The notes below the pieces were generated by a model, which was given only the letters and a program-made list of their open reading frames with translations, had not been told where the DNA came from and made no database searches. Shown here in pieces: positions 44,601-53,688 of a stretch of 64,000 nucleotides of DNA; position 1 is the first letter of the stretch, and each line of letters starts with the position of its first letter. Both the position numbers and the translations under genes were made by a program. This DNA is from Branchinecta lynchi. Its lineage: Eukaryota; Arthropoda; Branchiopoda; Anostraca; Branchinectidae. The DNA lies in assembly GCA_023053575.1 (NCBI GenBank), contig JAKZAP010000012.1, forward strand, positions 22,990,780 to 23,054,779, read 5' to 3'.

Positions 44601-47600
44601 CAACAGAAAACAGTCGGGATTTTAAAAATGTTATGCGGTAACCAGGGGCGTCCCGACACCTTCCTGATAGTGGGGGGGGGGGGGGGGGGTGCGGCTTCAG
44701 AATTTTACCGGAATTTTTCGTAGATTTGCCGGAATTTCCCCAGGTTTTACCGGTTATGCATAACAAGAATGGTCACGATTAGCCGAAAAAGCATCTGCCA
44801 CAAACAAAAAAATTCAGTAGATGCTTTTTTGGCTTTTTTGCCTCTTTCTGGCAATGCTTGTTTTGCATTGTCAAAGTTACAACAGGTTACATCCCAAGCG
44901 TTGTCTGTTGAAACTGCGCATTCTTGTGTAATCTGCAATGCAATAACCAATTTTTTTAATTTTTTTTGAGGGGGCAAGCATTTGCCGAACGGATGTGCAT
45001 TTAAAAAGCAAGTGAATGGTCGACAGCATAATAGACGAATAGTGGTAATTTAGCCACGTGCTGACGGTTTACTCAGTAGCAACACGGAAAATACCGCACC
45101 AAATATGACACCGTTCACTCTTCTTCAATGGCCACCTTCTATTTAAATTCTCCATCACATAATCCTCAGCAGACTGTCGGTGGTCACCCGGTAACCCAGC
45201 CGGTGGCCACGGAAGTTACAAAGTGGTGCCTATCAGTTGAGCACCCGGGAAGGATTAGGCTATAGGCGTATTCTAGCCGTTCCCCCAGGACTCCACTTGA
45301 CGAGTCCCCCCGTTTTTGTTTGTCCCGGGGACTGATTGCCCGTATTCTCGCGAGTCCCCACGGACGGGGAATGTTCTGATTATCATCACCATCATCAAGA
45401 AGGACTCTCTCTCAGATTCAGAGGGGAATCAGTTTTTGCTTGTGTTGTTGCGATGTAAAATTTATTAAAAACAATCAGAATAAACAAAACCAAAAATAAA
45501 GTCGATTAAAATGCAATTTCGTCTACTGCATATTTTTATTTTGAACATAATCCATTTTGGAAGTATTCCTTGTGTTTTCGTTTTTTTTCCGTACGCGGAG
45601 TCCACGTGGAGTGAGTCCCTCTATTCTCCCCGTTCCCTTCCGAGGACTCCTCGGGAACGGCAAGAATACTCCTTATGTCGTTTGATTCGGGAGCGGTTTT
45701 CAAAAATAAATTGCGTTTTCTTTTATTATTTAGAGTTCTCTTCATTGGGGGAGCCCCTCCTTTCGTTTTCGTGGCAACCGCGATTTTCCGTTATCCGCTT
45801 TGATCCACGGTCGTAATTTGCGGCGAATTTATGTTTCATAATGGCTTTTCTGCGGCTCTGGAATTGTACAATCTACATTTGGGGAGTTATCTTAAAAAAG
45901 TGGTGCCAATTTGTGGCTGTAGTGAGACGAGAGTAAAGAGGATTACGCCCTTAATCAGGCAGTTATTGTTTCCGCTCTGAAATTCAACCAGATACATTTG
46001 CGGTTGTCGTACATCCTCTTCGCACCAGCTGTTATTTCCCATAAATCACTCCAATACGCTTATCTGATTTAAAAACAAAATCTTTCTGCAACAGTATCCA
46101 TGGGCTGTTATTTTGTTTTGTTTAGCATGGATAAGTGTTGTAACGTAACAACATTCTAGAAAATCGCGGAACGGCTAGACCCATTTTCTCATTCTAACAT
46201 ACAAATTCTACATATAGAATAAAATGTGTAAAACATAATAGAAATATAAATATGTAACAATCTATAGTGATATTTTCCGCATCGCTGGACAGCTAGACAT
46301 TTGCTCATTTTACTATATATCTCACAAACATTTCAGAATGAGGTTAAAATTTAGGCAAAACGGATAGGTCAACTAAAATTTTCTTCAGCGATATTTCAGC
46401 CCTTGTTGGCAATGGTCCTAGTCAGGCTGTAGGTGGAAGAAACAAACCTGCTGCGGTCACATCTAGTCCGTATGTGATTTTTAGTCAGCTTGAACTGATG
46501 GAGTAGCCTACCTATTTCAGTGTAAGATAAATATGTATTATGGCATGCACAATCTATCTAACTGTTATAGCGTTCGAGTCGTTATATTTTGCTTATTTCA
46601 GGAGGAAAACGAGGTTCGAGAACTTGGGCTTCTCTATAACTCCATGCCACCCACTGCAGGGCTTGGGATGATTCAGCAACCCTCTGCCTTCCAGACACCA
46701 TCTTCTGATTATGCCAGAGGCACCGACGGTGTTGCCAGATCCTCACCGTTGTCAGCACCAGAAAGGGATTCGCTGGACCGAAGATCGAGTAATTCAAATG
46801 ACTCGCGCACACCCACTCCGTCTAAGGAGCGTAGTGTTGCGGATGCTCGAAAAATGGCGTCAGATGGAATAGGTAATTTTTTCGATGTCGGAACAGTTAA
46901 AACCGTTAATAAGAGCTGAAGCCCTAATCTTATTGGTTGCGTTTTTGCAGATACCATGGTATCTGATACCACGGTCTAAATTAATTTTCGTAGTTATCGT
47001 GATATCTGATACCACGGTCAAAAGGTGTTTTTGCAGCTATCGTGGTATCTGGCCAGTTATCGCAGTATCTGATATTCAGATACCACGGTCCGACCGTGGT
47101 AACAAATCGTGGTATCAGAAAAGTCATCTTGCTTTCATCAAATGTTGTCAAATTGGTGAGAAAGAATTTCAGCACTTAGTAACTGGATATCCGTTTTTCT
47201 TTTGGAATGACTTCGAAAAGTTCAATTTCGGTATTAGTCGTTTTGCATAGCAAACGTGGATTAACTACGACGGTAAATGCAAATATGACTAACTGCAGAT
47301 TCAGGTACCATGGCAAGAGATACCATCGTATCTGCAAAAACGCAACTATTATTTCTGATGATTTTGTTCTAAAGGAGACACAATGTTAGAATATTGGAGT
47401 AGATACTGTATCATTTAATTTCAATTTCTATTTATTTAATAATAAAGCAAAACATATCTCTCGTGGGCAGGGCCCAAATACGATGTTTTTGTAGTCATAA
47501 ATAAAGTCATAAATAAGATAAAATCAATTGTCAACATATAATTTAAAAGTAAAAAAAAGGTAACAAGGCAGAACAATGCTAAAGAGCATTGTACTGCTTT

Positions 47601-50600
47601 ACGAAGCTCGGCACAAAGCTTCTACTGTAGCGCATAGTGTTACAGTAGATTGGGATCAGTTTGGGAACCTTTTCAGCCACTTCTCGGGGGGGGGGACGAG
47701 ATCTTACAGGAACAAAGGGTGGGGGAAGGAATGAACGGTACATGGGATGCTGGAGAAGGGATGAGCCAAAGTTGCGGCATAGTTTTTCGCTCGGCATGCG
47801 CACATTCAGCAAACAATCACGACATTACCCTTGAAGAGCTTTGTCAGGCAAACATTTACAGGACCTGTCTTCCCTATAATGCAGTCTACTTCCGTAATTG
47901 CAATGTCCGTAATCTCGTAGACCTAAATTTCATATATTACATCCAAAGCCCACCTACCCTAAGCTTTGCACTTGTCGCGATTCTCTATTTTCCATCCGCA
48001 TTATGTTCCTGACCAGTATTCAACTCATGCTATTAAATAGTTTGCTGAAAGCAGGGCCTGGGTTTACAGTCTTCAAATAGTTCTGTATATTGAAACAGAA
48101 ATAGTAGATAGTGCGAGGTGTGCTTTAACTGATAACATCTGCTTTAGAGTACGCGCACACGAAATTTTGGTTTTTGCAGTCGGATACGAATTTTGCTTTA
48201 CGAATTTGCTTCTCCAGATTTCTGGTTGGTGAGAACAGCAATCTGGGCAGTAAGAAGTTTGCTTTACAGTTTGAACCCTTGCAGTTTAAACTAGACACAG
48301 CGGCGTCATTCTGCTGAAACCTAAAGTTTGGACGCATGGACGCATCGCGCACGCAAAAAATTAAGGAAAGAAAATATCTTTGATAATTGGTAAAAAGTGT
48401 CAAGTTTCGAAGGAAATCAATGAAAGAAAATCTCTTTGATAATTGGTGAAAAAGGCCAAGTTGGCGCAAGAATGTCATAGGATTTTGTGGTCAAATGTCA
48501 TAGGTTCCGTCAGAGAAAGTGGCAACACTGCGAAGTAGTCCGTGCAGTGGTAGCATTACGACCCTTGAACGCGGATCCACGCTTGCCTTTACCAGAGCAA
48601 AATAAGACTAGTGAGCAGCGCCAAGACCCATGACGTAAGACGTAGCGCCGCCCACTAGTCTTGCGGAATTTAAAGCGAGACAGTATGGCACGGACTAATT
48701 CGCTGAATGTGTAAAGAATGTAACCCGTTTCAACCGAAAAATCCTAGCTTCCCTTTATAACTCCGTTGCAATACCCCAATTTCTTTACCTAGCTCCCTTC
48801 TGGCAAATATTCTCAGCTAGTGAAAACAATAAACTCCGTTGCCCTTTCTTCAGACTCTCCAAATACTTACTTCGGCTCCCCCCTTGGACAAGAAATACTA
48901 AAATGATGAAAATATATAACATAAGAGACCTTGAGCTTGCTATCTCTAACCTGATTAGCAAGTACAATTCACAAATCCAGTACCACCCGTAGAGCAAAAT
49001 TCTCAGAGTTTAAGTGTTAAGTTTAAGTTTAAGGGTAGTTTTTAGTAATTCACAGAGTCTCAGTTTATAATTATCTTTTTTTTTGTTTCCTATGAAAGTG
49101 TTATGTTTTGCTTTTGTTTTGTTTTTCTTTTCGTTTTTGTACTTCGTCCTTTTTCTGTTTGAAATGACGGGTGATAAAAAAAAAAAAAAAAAAAAAAAAA
49201 ATTACAACCCTTGAACGTGGATCCACGCTCGCCTTTGCTCGCCCTCTTCAAACACACTCACAAACTCATACAGACCAATATGGTCCGAGGCTAGTGCGTT
49301 GGAATTCGATGTTGGTAATTTAGAACGACCTGTTGGATCCATGTGGACTGTTCCTTCTACATTAATCCAGTTTATTAAATAAAGTCCAGTTATTGCTAAT
49401 GTCTCTGGATTCCAGGGCGTCTTCCAATAAAGGCATTCACATGTTATCACGACTTCATAAAAACTGATAACCTTCCAGCTCTGGACAATGCTTTCTTTGT
49501 GTTCCAGAATGTTCGTCACTCCTCGATGATTGAAATTCTCTTCTCTGTTATATTGAGCAAAAGTTAATATTCCAAGGGGCACTCGCGGAACCCTTTATTC
49601 ACCCATATACAATAGGAGTGTGAGAGTGTAAATGACATGATACACACGAGGCTACAATAGCATTTAATTACTAATAATGGTTGTGGCGGGATTTTCAAAT
49701 TAGTTAGGAGGGATCAACATCTTTAGTAGCAGGGTGATGAGATAATTGGATTCATGCCTGTGGCTGAAAGAGCTACGGGCTGTAATAGTGTGAAGAGTCT
49801 CTTTTGATTGTTTGGTAAGTCTTGAGATTGTGTGCGAATCTACCGTTTTCCCCCATGAAAGCACCAAGTTTTAACCTAAGGATGAAGAGGGCCCTTGCCT
49901 AAAAAGACTTCACATCGCAGAAGAAAAACATCAGCTGACGGACTAATCTGTTTAGCACCAGTAAAAATGATTCAGTCTGCTTGAGCCGAAGGAATACTTG
50001 CACCCTGTACTTACACTTATATACCACCAGTGTAATAATACCACCATAACCGGGCACTGTGCGGAGTTTTGTAGCATCTACACAAGGATATGCTATTTGC
50101 AACAGATATGAGAATTGAGAACAAACTGCAGAATATTTATAATGACATTTTAATCATTACTTTTTCGCTAAGTATAACGCTGTGAAACCCTCTTTAGTAT
50201 TATGTCGTAAAGCAACGCCTCATGATACAATTCCTCTGTGACGTGTACAGCTCTTGGGTTAAGCCAGATCTGTTCAAATTGACAGCGGTATAGCTCTTTC
50301 GCAGTACGTGATCTTGTGATGCTCGTGCAGCGGTGCAGCACTTTCGCAGTACGTGATCTTGTGATGCTCGTGCACTATTCGTTTTCTGTTCAGTTCTAAC
50401 ATGCTTAATTCTTTCAGACCGACCAATGGACATGAAGACCGATTACTCGGCGAGGTATTCACCACCAGCTCAACGCTACCAAGAACGTCACTCAGTGAAG
50501 ATTGCAAACTCTCCAACGAAAACTTCTGGCCTTTCCAAGACGAAGGCCCCCCTTGAAACTCTAACAAGGATCTTCCCAGACAGAGAGAAGTCCTATCTAG

Positions 50601-51070
50601 CCTCTGTCCTACAGAACTATAATGGCGATGTTCTGCAGGCCATCGAAGCCCTCTTTGAAAGTGCCAAGGCAAAGGACGACATTGAGCAAAAACAACCCGT
50701 TCCCCACACCCCCACGTCTACTCCATACCCCTCGCAAGACTCATTGACCTACTCTGCACATCTTCAAGCCATGGTCAACCGACTTTCAACCCCCGATTCG
50801 GGGTTTCATGCTAGATCCTTTCAGCGACCGGAATTACCCCTATCATACCATCAGCAAGCTCCGAATCCATACTACCAATTTGGGAGGTATAGTATGGGGA
50901 GCCTTGCTTCTAGCCCTGGTGTGTTCCCGGGCTTGGGAATGTTCCCGGGCATGTCCCTGTTTCCCTCTTACCCTAATTTTCCAGTAGTGGGTCTCCCTAG
51001 TCCCCATGAGGTGAAGAGGGAGACATCACCTCACGTGGGCGATACGGGTAGTGACTGTAGTTCCGAGTGA
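41407..51070 (+). CDS. Dmrta2: DMRT transcription factor, DMRTA2 (Dmrt4/5) class; four exons
   Basis: Joining 41407-41664, 43211-43324, 46602-46872 and 50418-51070 gives 1296 nt and 431 residues with no internal stop. Residues 69-124 form the DM domain, an intertwined zinc module that binds DNA in the minor groove; its Cys/His ligands are visible at C73, C76, H79, H88, C92, C97, C99 and C102, with a basic recognition tail after them. Residues 258-294 ([20 protein letters not shown]...) are a DMA domain, the ubiquitin-binding-like motif typical of the DMRTA branch. The linker (125-257) and C terminus are rich in Ser, Pro and Thr. DMRTA proteins are nuclear regulators of neural and gonadal development in other animals; the role here is inferred. 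ATG at 41407 has a good context (ACAATGG) and lies just after a possible acceptor (CCTTTAG, 41395-41401), so a 5' non-coding exon may exist. In-frame ATGs at 41338 and 41356 are alternatives. Confidence 0.93.
41780..41936. mobile_element. Family-K 157-bp TIR element with GC-rich core
   Basis: A perfect 15-bp inverted terminal repeat, GGGGTTGCTCACTCC at 41780 and GGAGTGAGCAACCCC at 41922-41936, bounds a core of CCGGTGCCG-type tandem words. The core's high GC stands out against the AT-rich intron. No target duplication is certain. Confidence 0.75.
41961..42280 (+). mobile_element. Family-B TTAA element copy in DMRT intron 1
   Basis: It starts TTAAAAGACCAGTC and ends GGGGTCCTTTAA, and holds TTTCGATGCGTATGATGTTC, AAGTCAATGGACCCG, AAAAGGCTTAAAACAGCC and AAAGCCATG in the family order. 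The 3' part is replaced by an ATAATATTATAATA-type stretch. Non-coding. Confidence 0.7.
42644..42715 (+). repeat. tRNA-like sequence (SINE head or tRNA pseudogene) in intron 1
   Basis: GGCTCAGTTGG (42651-42661) matches an RNA polymerase III A box and GGTTCAAATCC (42693-42703) a B box, at normal tRNA spacing. Between them CTTGTAA resembles an anticodon loop with TGT (Thr). The acceptor and T stems do not pair well, so it is not a working tRNA gene. It could be a decayed tRNA or the 5' end of a SINE. Confidence 0.5.
42881..43075. mobile_element. Family-C TIR element with G/C homopolymer edges
   Basis: The left end TTATCACCAAGGCCGTATCC and right end GGATACGGGCCTGGTTATAA are inverted matches. Long runs of G (left) and C (right, twice) lie just inside, followed by CCGAAATAAG near the right end. 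The core holds short Lys-rich or Phe-rich translations only. A single terminus of the same family lies at 26550. Confidence 0.7.
43211..43324 (+). CDS. Dmrta2: DMRT coding exon 2: second half of DM domain
   Basis: The exon encodes 38 residues, [18 protein letters not shown] followed by [20 protein letters not shown]. It supplies His88 and the last four zinc-binding Cys plus the basic recognition helix. The acceptor is ATTTAG|GGC and the donor CAG|GTAAGA, both phase 0. RECEC replaces the KDCxC seen in most vertebrate DMRTA proteins, leaving all ligands intact. Confidence 0.95.
44090..44457. mobile_element. Family-G foldback element, 368 bp
   Basis: The ends CACTGTCAGAAGTTTCATAA and TTATGAGACTTCTGACAGTG are inverted. 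The inner arms continue the pairing through GGTTTCAACAGA/TCTGTTGAAACC and AACAAGCATTG/CAATGCTTGTT. The centre is a poly-T/poly-A-like tract near 44290. No coding capacity. Confidence 0.8.
44572..44960. mobile_element. Second family-G foldback element, interrupted by a G-run insert
   Basis: GCACTGTTTCAACAGAAAAC at about 44592 pairs with GTTGTCTGTTGAAACTGCGC near 44917. AAGCATCTG...CAGTAGATGCTT and GGCAATGCTTGTTTTGCATT repeat the inner arm of the first copy. ACCAGGGGCGTCCCGACACC followed by an 18-nt G-run (about 44641-44689) is inserted in the left arm. Confidence 0.65.
46350..46445 (-). repeat. Family-D copy, decayed, in DMRT intron 2
   Basis: On the reverse strand: ACAGCCTGACTAGGACCATT, then AAGGGCTGAAATATCGCTGA, then TTTTAGTTGACC. 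One core position (CTGACTA rather than CTGACGA) and part of the hairpin have changed. Confidence 0.6.
46602..46872 (+). CDS. Dmrta2: DMRT coding exon 3: end of DM tail and linker
   Basis: This exon begins [15 protein letters not shown], the EENEARELQLLY-like block that follows the DM domain in DMRTA proteins. It then gives a disordered linker rich in Ser, Pro, Asp and Arg ([12 protein letters not shown]). It encodes 90 full codons plus the first base of the next, and the donor G|GTAATT is phase 1. Residues 125-214. Confidence 0.9.
46936..47346. mobile_element. Family-H TIR element rich in ATACCACGGTATC palindromes
   Basis: GTTGCGTTTTTGCAGATACC at 46936 is inverted as GATACCATCGTATCTGCAAA with AACGCAAC ending at 47346. 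Between them GATACCATGGTATC, ATACCACGGTC, a CGTGGTATC word (three times) and GATACCACGGTCCGACCGTGG form several overlapping hairpins. The element starts 63 bp into the intron. The GTTGCGTTTTTG start is shared with family I. Confidence 0.75.
47400..47815 (-). pseudogene. LINE 3' end fragment, reverse strand
   Basis: Reverse-strand 47812-47579 ends with [19 protein letters not shown], which resembles the RSF-P-(x)n-YN/WN block at the C terminus of CR1/jockey-type polyproteins. It is followed by an untranslated AT-rich stretch with TTATTATTAAATAAATAG near 47430. Too short and diverged to place in a clade. Confidence 0.45.
47816..48554. other. Intron 3 DNA, no feature recognised
   Basis: Short frames on both strands. 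A direct repeat of an AAGGAAATCAATGAAAGAAA-like block with TCTTTGATAATTGGT occurs at about 48360-48400 and 48413-48450, a tandem duplication of about 55 nt. Confidence 0.4.
48555..48590 (+). repeat. 36-bp direct repeat, left copy (flanks a LINE)
   Basis: ATTACGACCCTTGAACGCGG with ATCCACGCTTGCCTTT is nearly identical to 49201-49236 (ATTACAACCCTTGAACGTGG with ATCCACGCTCGCCTTT). The two differ at three positions. Confidence 0.75.
48716..49200 (+). pseudogene. 5'-truncated LINE with 3' UTR and poly-A tail
   Basis: The frame from about 48721 gives [20 protein letters not shown], then FSASENN and [17 protein letters not shown], ending at a stop near 48993. It is the same C-terminal region as in 38396-38893 and belongs to the same family. 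A 3' UTR of about 180 nt follows and ends in 26 A, the only intact poly-A tail of a LINE in the window, which suggests a comparatively young insertion. Confidence 0.82.
49201..49236 (+). repeat. 36-bp direct repeat, right copy (flanks a LINE)
   Basis: It sits directly after the LINE poly-A tail and repeats 48555-48590. If it is a target-site duplication it is unusually long, and the 125 nt between the left copy and the recognisable LINE sequence must also be part of the insertion. Confidence 0.7.
49237..50417. other. Intron 3, 3' part; one unassigned reverse-strand frame and a decayed family-D copy
   Basis: A 126-codon reverse-strand frame (49202-49582) has mixed composition but no domain I recognise, and its last codons lie in the 36-bp repeat. 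About 49875-50000 carries family-D words (AAGGATGAAGAGGGCCCTTGCC and CATCAGCTGACGGAC). Near the exon, TCGCAGTACGTGATCTTGTG with ATGCTCGTGCA is duplicated in tandem at about 50297 and 50344. Confidence 0.4.
50418..51070 (+). CDS. Dmrta2: DMRT coding exon 4: DMA domain and C terminus
   Basis: The phase-1 acceptor TTTCAG|AC continues the split Asp codon (D215). The exon encodes the DMA domain at residues 258-294 ([20 protein letters not shown], then [17 protein letters not shown]), a helical ubiquitin-binding-like fold. A Ser/Pro/Tyr/Gln-rich tail follows with [19 protein letters not shown] and ends [20 protein letters not shown]. The stop TGA is at 51068-51070. This single uninterrupted 3' exon is the longest intact coding segment of the window. 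Confidence 0.95.
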
Positions 51071-51134
51071 AGATCAGTTCGTTGTTCTCAGTTTCATCGT
51101 AATGAATGTATTCCTCATGTTATAACTGTTGAAA

Positions 51135-51140
51135 AATAAA
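51135..51140 (+). terminator. Dmrta2: Polyadenylation signal AATAAA of the DMRT gene
   Basis: An AATAAA hexamer lies 65 nt after the stop codon, in GAAAAATAAATAG. It is the first such hexamer downstream, which would give a short 3' UTR. Confidence 0.7.
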
Positions 51141-51283
51141 TAGATGTTACAGTTTGGACGTATATCATTACGGCCGTAGAATAATGCATCCTCGACTCTA
51201 CTGTAGTCACCGTACTAGTCACGAATCCTCTCACTGTTTTGTTTTGAGTGATCGGTTCAGCGGCTAGGACGTTAAAGAGCAAT

Positions 51284-51905
51284 CAATAGGGAGTGGTGTC
51301 CAGACCTTTGCTTTCCTTGCTTCGCAAATGGGCCATACTCATAGCGCCACCCACTACGCTCGTGACATTTAAAGCGAGACAAGCCTGCGGGTTGAGAAAT
51401 TTCTAGAAAAGCTTAAGATGCGGTATACACGTCTAGGATACAGGAGAGGTTGTATCTTTTTTTTGCTGTTTTCACAATGTGAAATTGTTGGAGCGAGCGC
51501 TGTCGCACGACCGATTGAGTCTCAGTAGGGACGTTCACTATCGCTAGTGGTGCTAGTGTCGATGCTATTAGAGTGTTTGCCACTTTTTTCAAGTCTTGGC
51601 GCTACCAGAGGAAAGTAACACTAGAGAGTAACGTCAAGACTCAGAAAGTGACACACACTCGAATAACCGTGAAACTAGCAACACTAGCGATAGTGAACGT
51701 CCCTACTGAAACTCAATCGGTCGTGCACCAGCGCTCCCTCATAACTTTGTAAACCTCAACAAGGCAAAAAACCACCTTCCTAGTTTCCTCGACGTGTGCA
51801 GACCAAGTTTGACGCAAGTTTGTCTCGCTTCAAATGTTGCAAGCGTAGTGGGCGCCGCTCTGAGTATGGCCCGTTTGCGAAGCTAGGAAAGCATAGGTCT
51901 TGACC
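51284..51905. mobile_element. Family-E foldback element, about 620 bp, next to the DMRT 3' end
   Basis: The outer arms (about 51291-51390 and 51812-51905) are inverted copies at roughly 85% by eye: CAGACCTTTGCTTTCCTTGC faces GCTAGGAAAGCATAGGTCTTG, and CACCCACTACGCTCGTGACA faces TGCAAGCGTAGTGGGCGCCG. A second nested pair lies inside: ACCGATTGAGTCTCAGTAGG with GACGTTCACTATCGCTAG, inverted at about 51685-51725. Single arms occur at 23455 and 48600. No coding capacity. Confidence 0.8.
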
Positions 51906-52360
51906 CTACTCTTTAGTTTTATTTTGGTCTAGGTACTACTCCCTAGTATTAATTTGCTCTGGGACGCTCCACGAAAACTGTTACCTCTGGTGAATACCAA
52001 CCGTGGATCTGATAAGTCACCTGATGCTTTTTCTTTGGCTGTCATGAGTGTGTGTAAAATACACTCGGGGCGTGACAGTTTAGGTAGTTTGAACGCGGTT
52101 TCCCTGAGCTCAAACACCTGGCGGTGGTTATGAAAAGCTTGTTTGCCTTTCCTTGGGCGCGGAAATAAAATAAGATAAAATCGGGCCTGGACATAGGGAT
52201 AGTAGGCAGTTAAAAGAGTTCTGACCCCGTTTTGTTAAGTTAGCACAAAAAAAAAAAACTCGACTTTCACTTGTTCGGGAATTGCAGCCCTCGACTCCAT
52301 GCAGTGTCAAAGCCTGTCCGTTTGTCGATCTGTCCAGTTTGCAGGTTCGGGCACTTCCAC
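51906..52360. other. Intergenic DNA, no gene recognised
   Basis: Only short frames. A run of 12 A lies near 52247. Confidence 0.35.
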
Positions 52361-52740
52361 TTGTAGGACCTGTCTTATCGATAAAAACTAACGCAACCTA
52401 ATTCCGTAATAACTCAATCCATTACTAAACCCGGAGACATAAATTTCGTACGATACATTCTAGCCCCTCTAACAAAACCTCACTGATTTTCCCGCTTCCT
52501 GTGTTTTGCCACCTTCGATGCGTATCACGCTGTCGATGGCTGTCTGCAAGAAGTTTTTCCGTCAGAAAAAACGGTTATGTACGATTTCCCCTGTTTTTGC
52601 TATAAGTCAATGGGTCTCGAAAATGGCTTTAAACAGCCAAGGCCATGGGTAATTTGTCGAAAGCAGAGCCCAGTTTTAAAGTATTCAGTTATTTTAAAAC
52701 ACTGAAAGTTGAAGAGTAAATAGTGCGAGGGGTCCTTTAA
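52361..52740 (+). mobile_element. Family-B TTAA element copy
   Basis: It starts TTGTAGGACCTGTCTTATCG (TTAA changed to TTGT) and ends GGGGTCCTTTAA at 52740. All landmarks are present: CTAAACCCGGAGACATAAAT, CCACCTTCGATGCGTATCAC, AAGTCAATGGGTCTCGAAAA, AAACAGCCAAGGCCATGGG and CACTGAAAGTTGAAGAGTAA. 380 bp, non-coding. An isolated TTTAAAGGACCC end follows at about 52772. Confidence 0.8.
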
Positions 52741-52837
52741 GCTAGGACGATAGATATAATTTGACATGCATTTAAAGGACCCGCCCGCTCCGATCATCCG
52801 TGTTGAGGTGGATAGAGGAGGAACCTGGGATATTGTT

Positions 52838-52838
<1 letters not shown>

Positions 52839-52877
<39 letters not shown>

Positions 52878-52893
52878 ACAATCAATCAATCAA
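52839..52893. repeat. AATC microsatellite
   Basis: About thirteen AATC units with one CATAC interruption. On the reverse strand the flank TTAAACTTGATTGATTG suggests the 3' tail of a CR1/L2-type LINE. Confidence 0.8.
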
Positions 52894-53640
52894 GTTTAAT
52901 CCGAATAGCTAAAAGCTAGAAAAGGAATAAAAACTTACTACTATTCTTTACTCTCTTCAGCTGCGGACGGGTGGTCCGATTTGAGCGAGACTGGATGGGG
53001 GGGGGGGGAGGAGATGACTAAGATAACTTGCGTAGGGACCAAACGGATGGAGGGATTGGTGTGAAAATAAGATGTCACAAAGCTCGTGGATCCTAGGAAG
53101 GTTATTCTAAGGATCAAACTAGACCCGAGCTCGATCGAAGGAGTGGGGCGGGGAGGGGGGGAAGGAAGGAATATTCTAAGGGACATTGATGAGACTCTGG
53201 ATGAGACATTTTATGTCCAACTCGAATTTGCCCTTGGTAGGGTATTTTGAAGGGGCATTGTAAATTTTCCGGGGATCTTGTGGTATGCTCAACTAGTAAA
53301 CGATCAGTCCCATCTAACTGAAGCTTGGCAGTTGGCAATAATACACGTCCCAGGTTTTCCAATTACAGTCGGGGCTCGGTACCGAATTTTTTTTTTGGGG
53401 GGGGGGGGGAAATTTTTCAACTGGCCTCGAATGGATGGTTACAGTTATAATCCCGACGCGGACATTTACAGATCCAAGCCAGATCTGGGCGCTATGGTGG
53501 GATTTGAAGTGGGGTTCCTGAATATCGAGGGCTCATGTCTTAGATGGTCCATTTGTATGTTTGGACCTATGCAACCCTTCGCGGAAATACATGGTACCTA
53601 TCCTTATATGAGCTTTCAGCTCATGTAATTATATTCTATA
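52894..53640. other. Intergenic DNA with G-runs, no gene recognised
   Basis: G-runs lie at about 52996-53010 and 53394-53410. The + frame 53278-53628 (116 codons) contains a Gly run from the G-tract and shows no domain. GATGAGACTCTGGATGAGAC and similar words recall the 23650-24620 tandem units, but I could not align them well. Confidence 0.35.
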
Positions 53641-53688
53641 GCTTTAGAAAATAGATAAGCACGCTTTGAAATTAAGTAGACAAGTGCT

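Larger units (their letters stand above)
43325..46601 (+). other. Dmrta2: DMRT intron 2
   Basis: The donor is GTAAGA at 43325 and the acceptor TTATTTCAG ending at 46601, phase 0. It contains two family-G foldback elements (44090-44457 and about 44572-44960), a G-run insertion, and a 45180-45800 stretch with repeated GAGTCCC/GGGACTC words. Part of a family-D copy (reverse, 46350-46440) lies near the 3' end. No internal gene is seen. Confidence 0.85.
46873..50417 (+). other. Dmrta2: DMRT intron 3
   Basis: The donor is GTAATT at 46873 and the acceptor TTCTTTCAG ending at 50417, phase 1. Contents: the family-H element (46936-47346), a reverse-strand LINE 3' fragment (47400-47815), a LINE with a poly-A tail (48716-49200) between two copies of a 36-bp sequence, and a decayed family-D copy (about 49875-50000). 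Confidence 0.85.

Noticed and set aside
49202..49582. 126-codon reverse-strand frame in DMRT intron 3
   Set aside because: Composition is protein-like, but no domain is recognised, its end lies in a 36-bp repeat beside a LINE tail, and there is no splice or start support.
53278..53628. 116-codon + frame
   Set aside because: It runs through a 13-nt G-run that adds a Gly stretch; no homologous motif is recognised.
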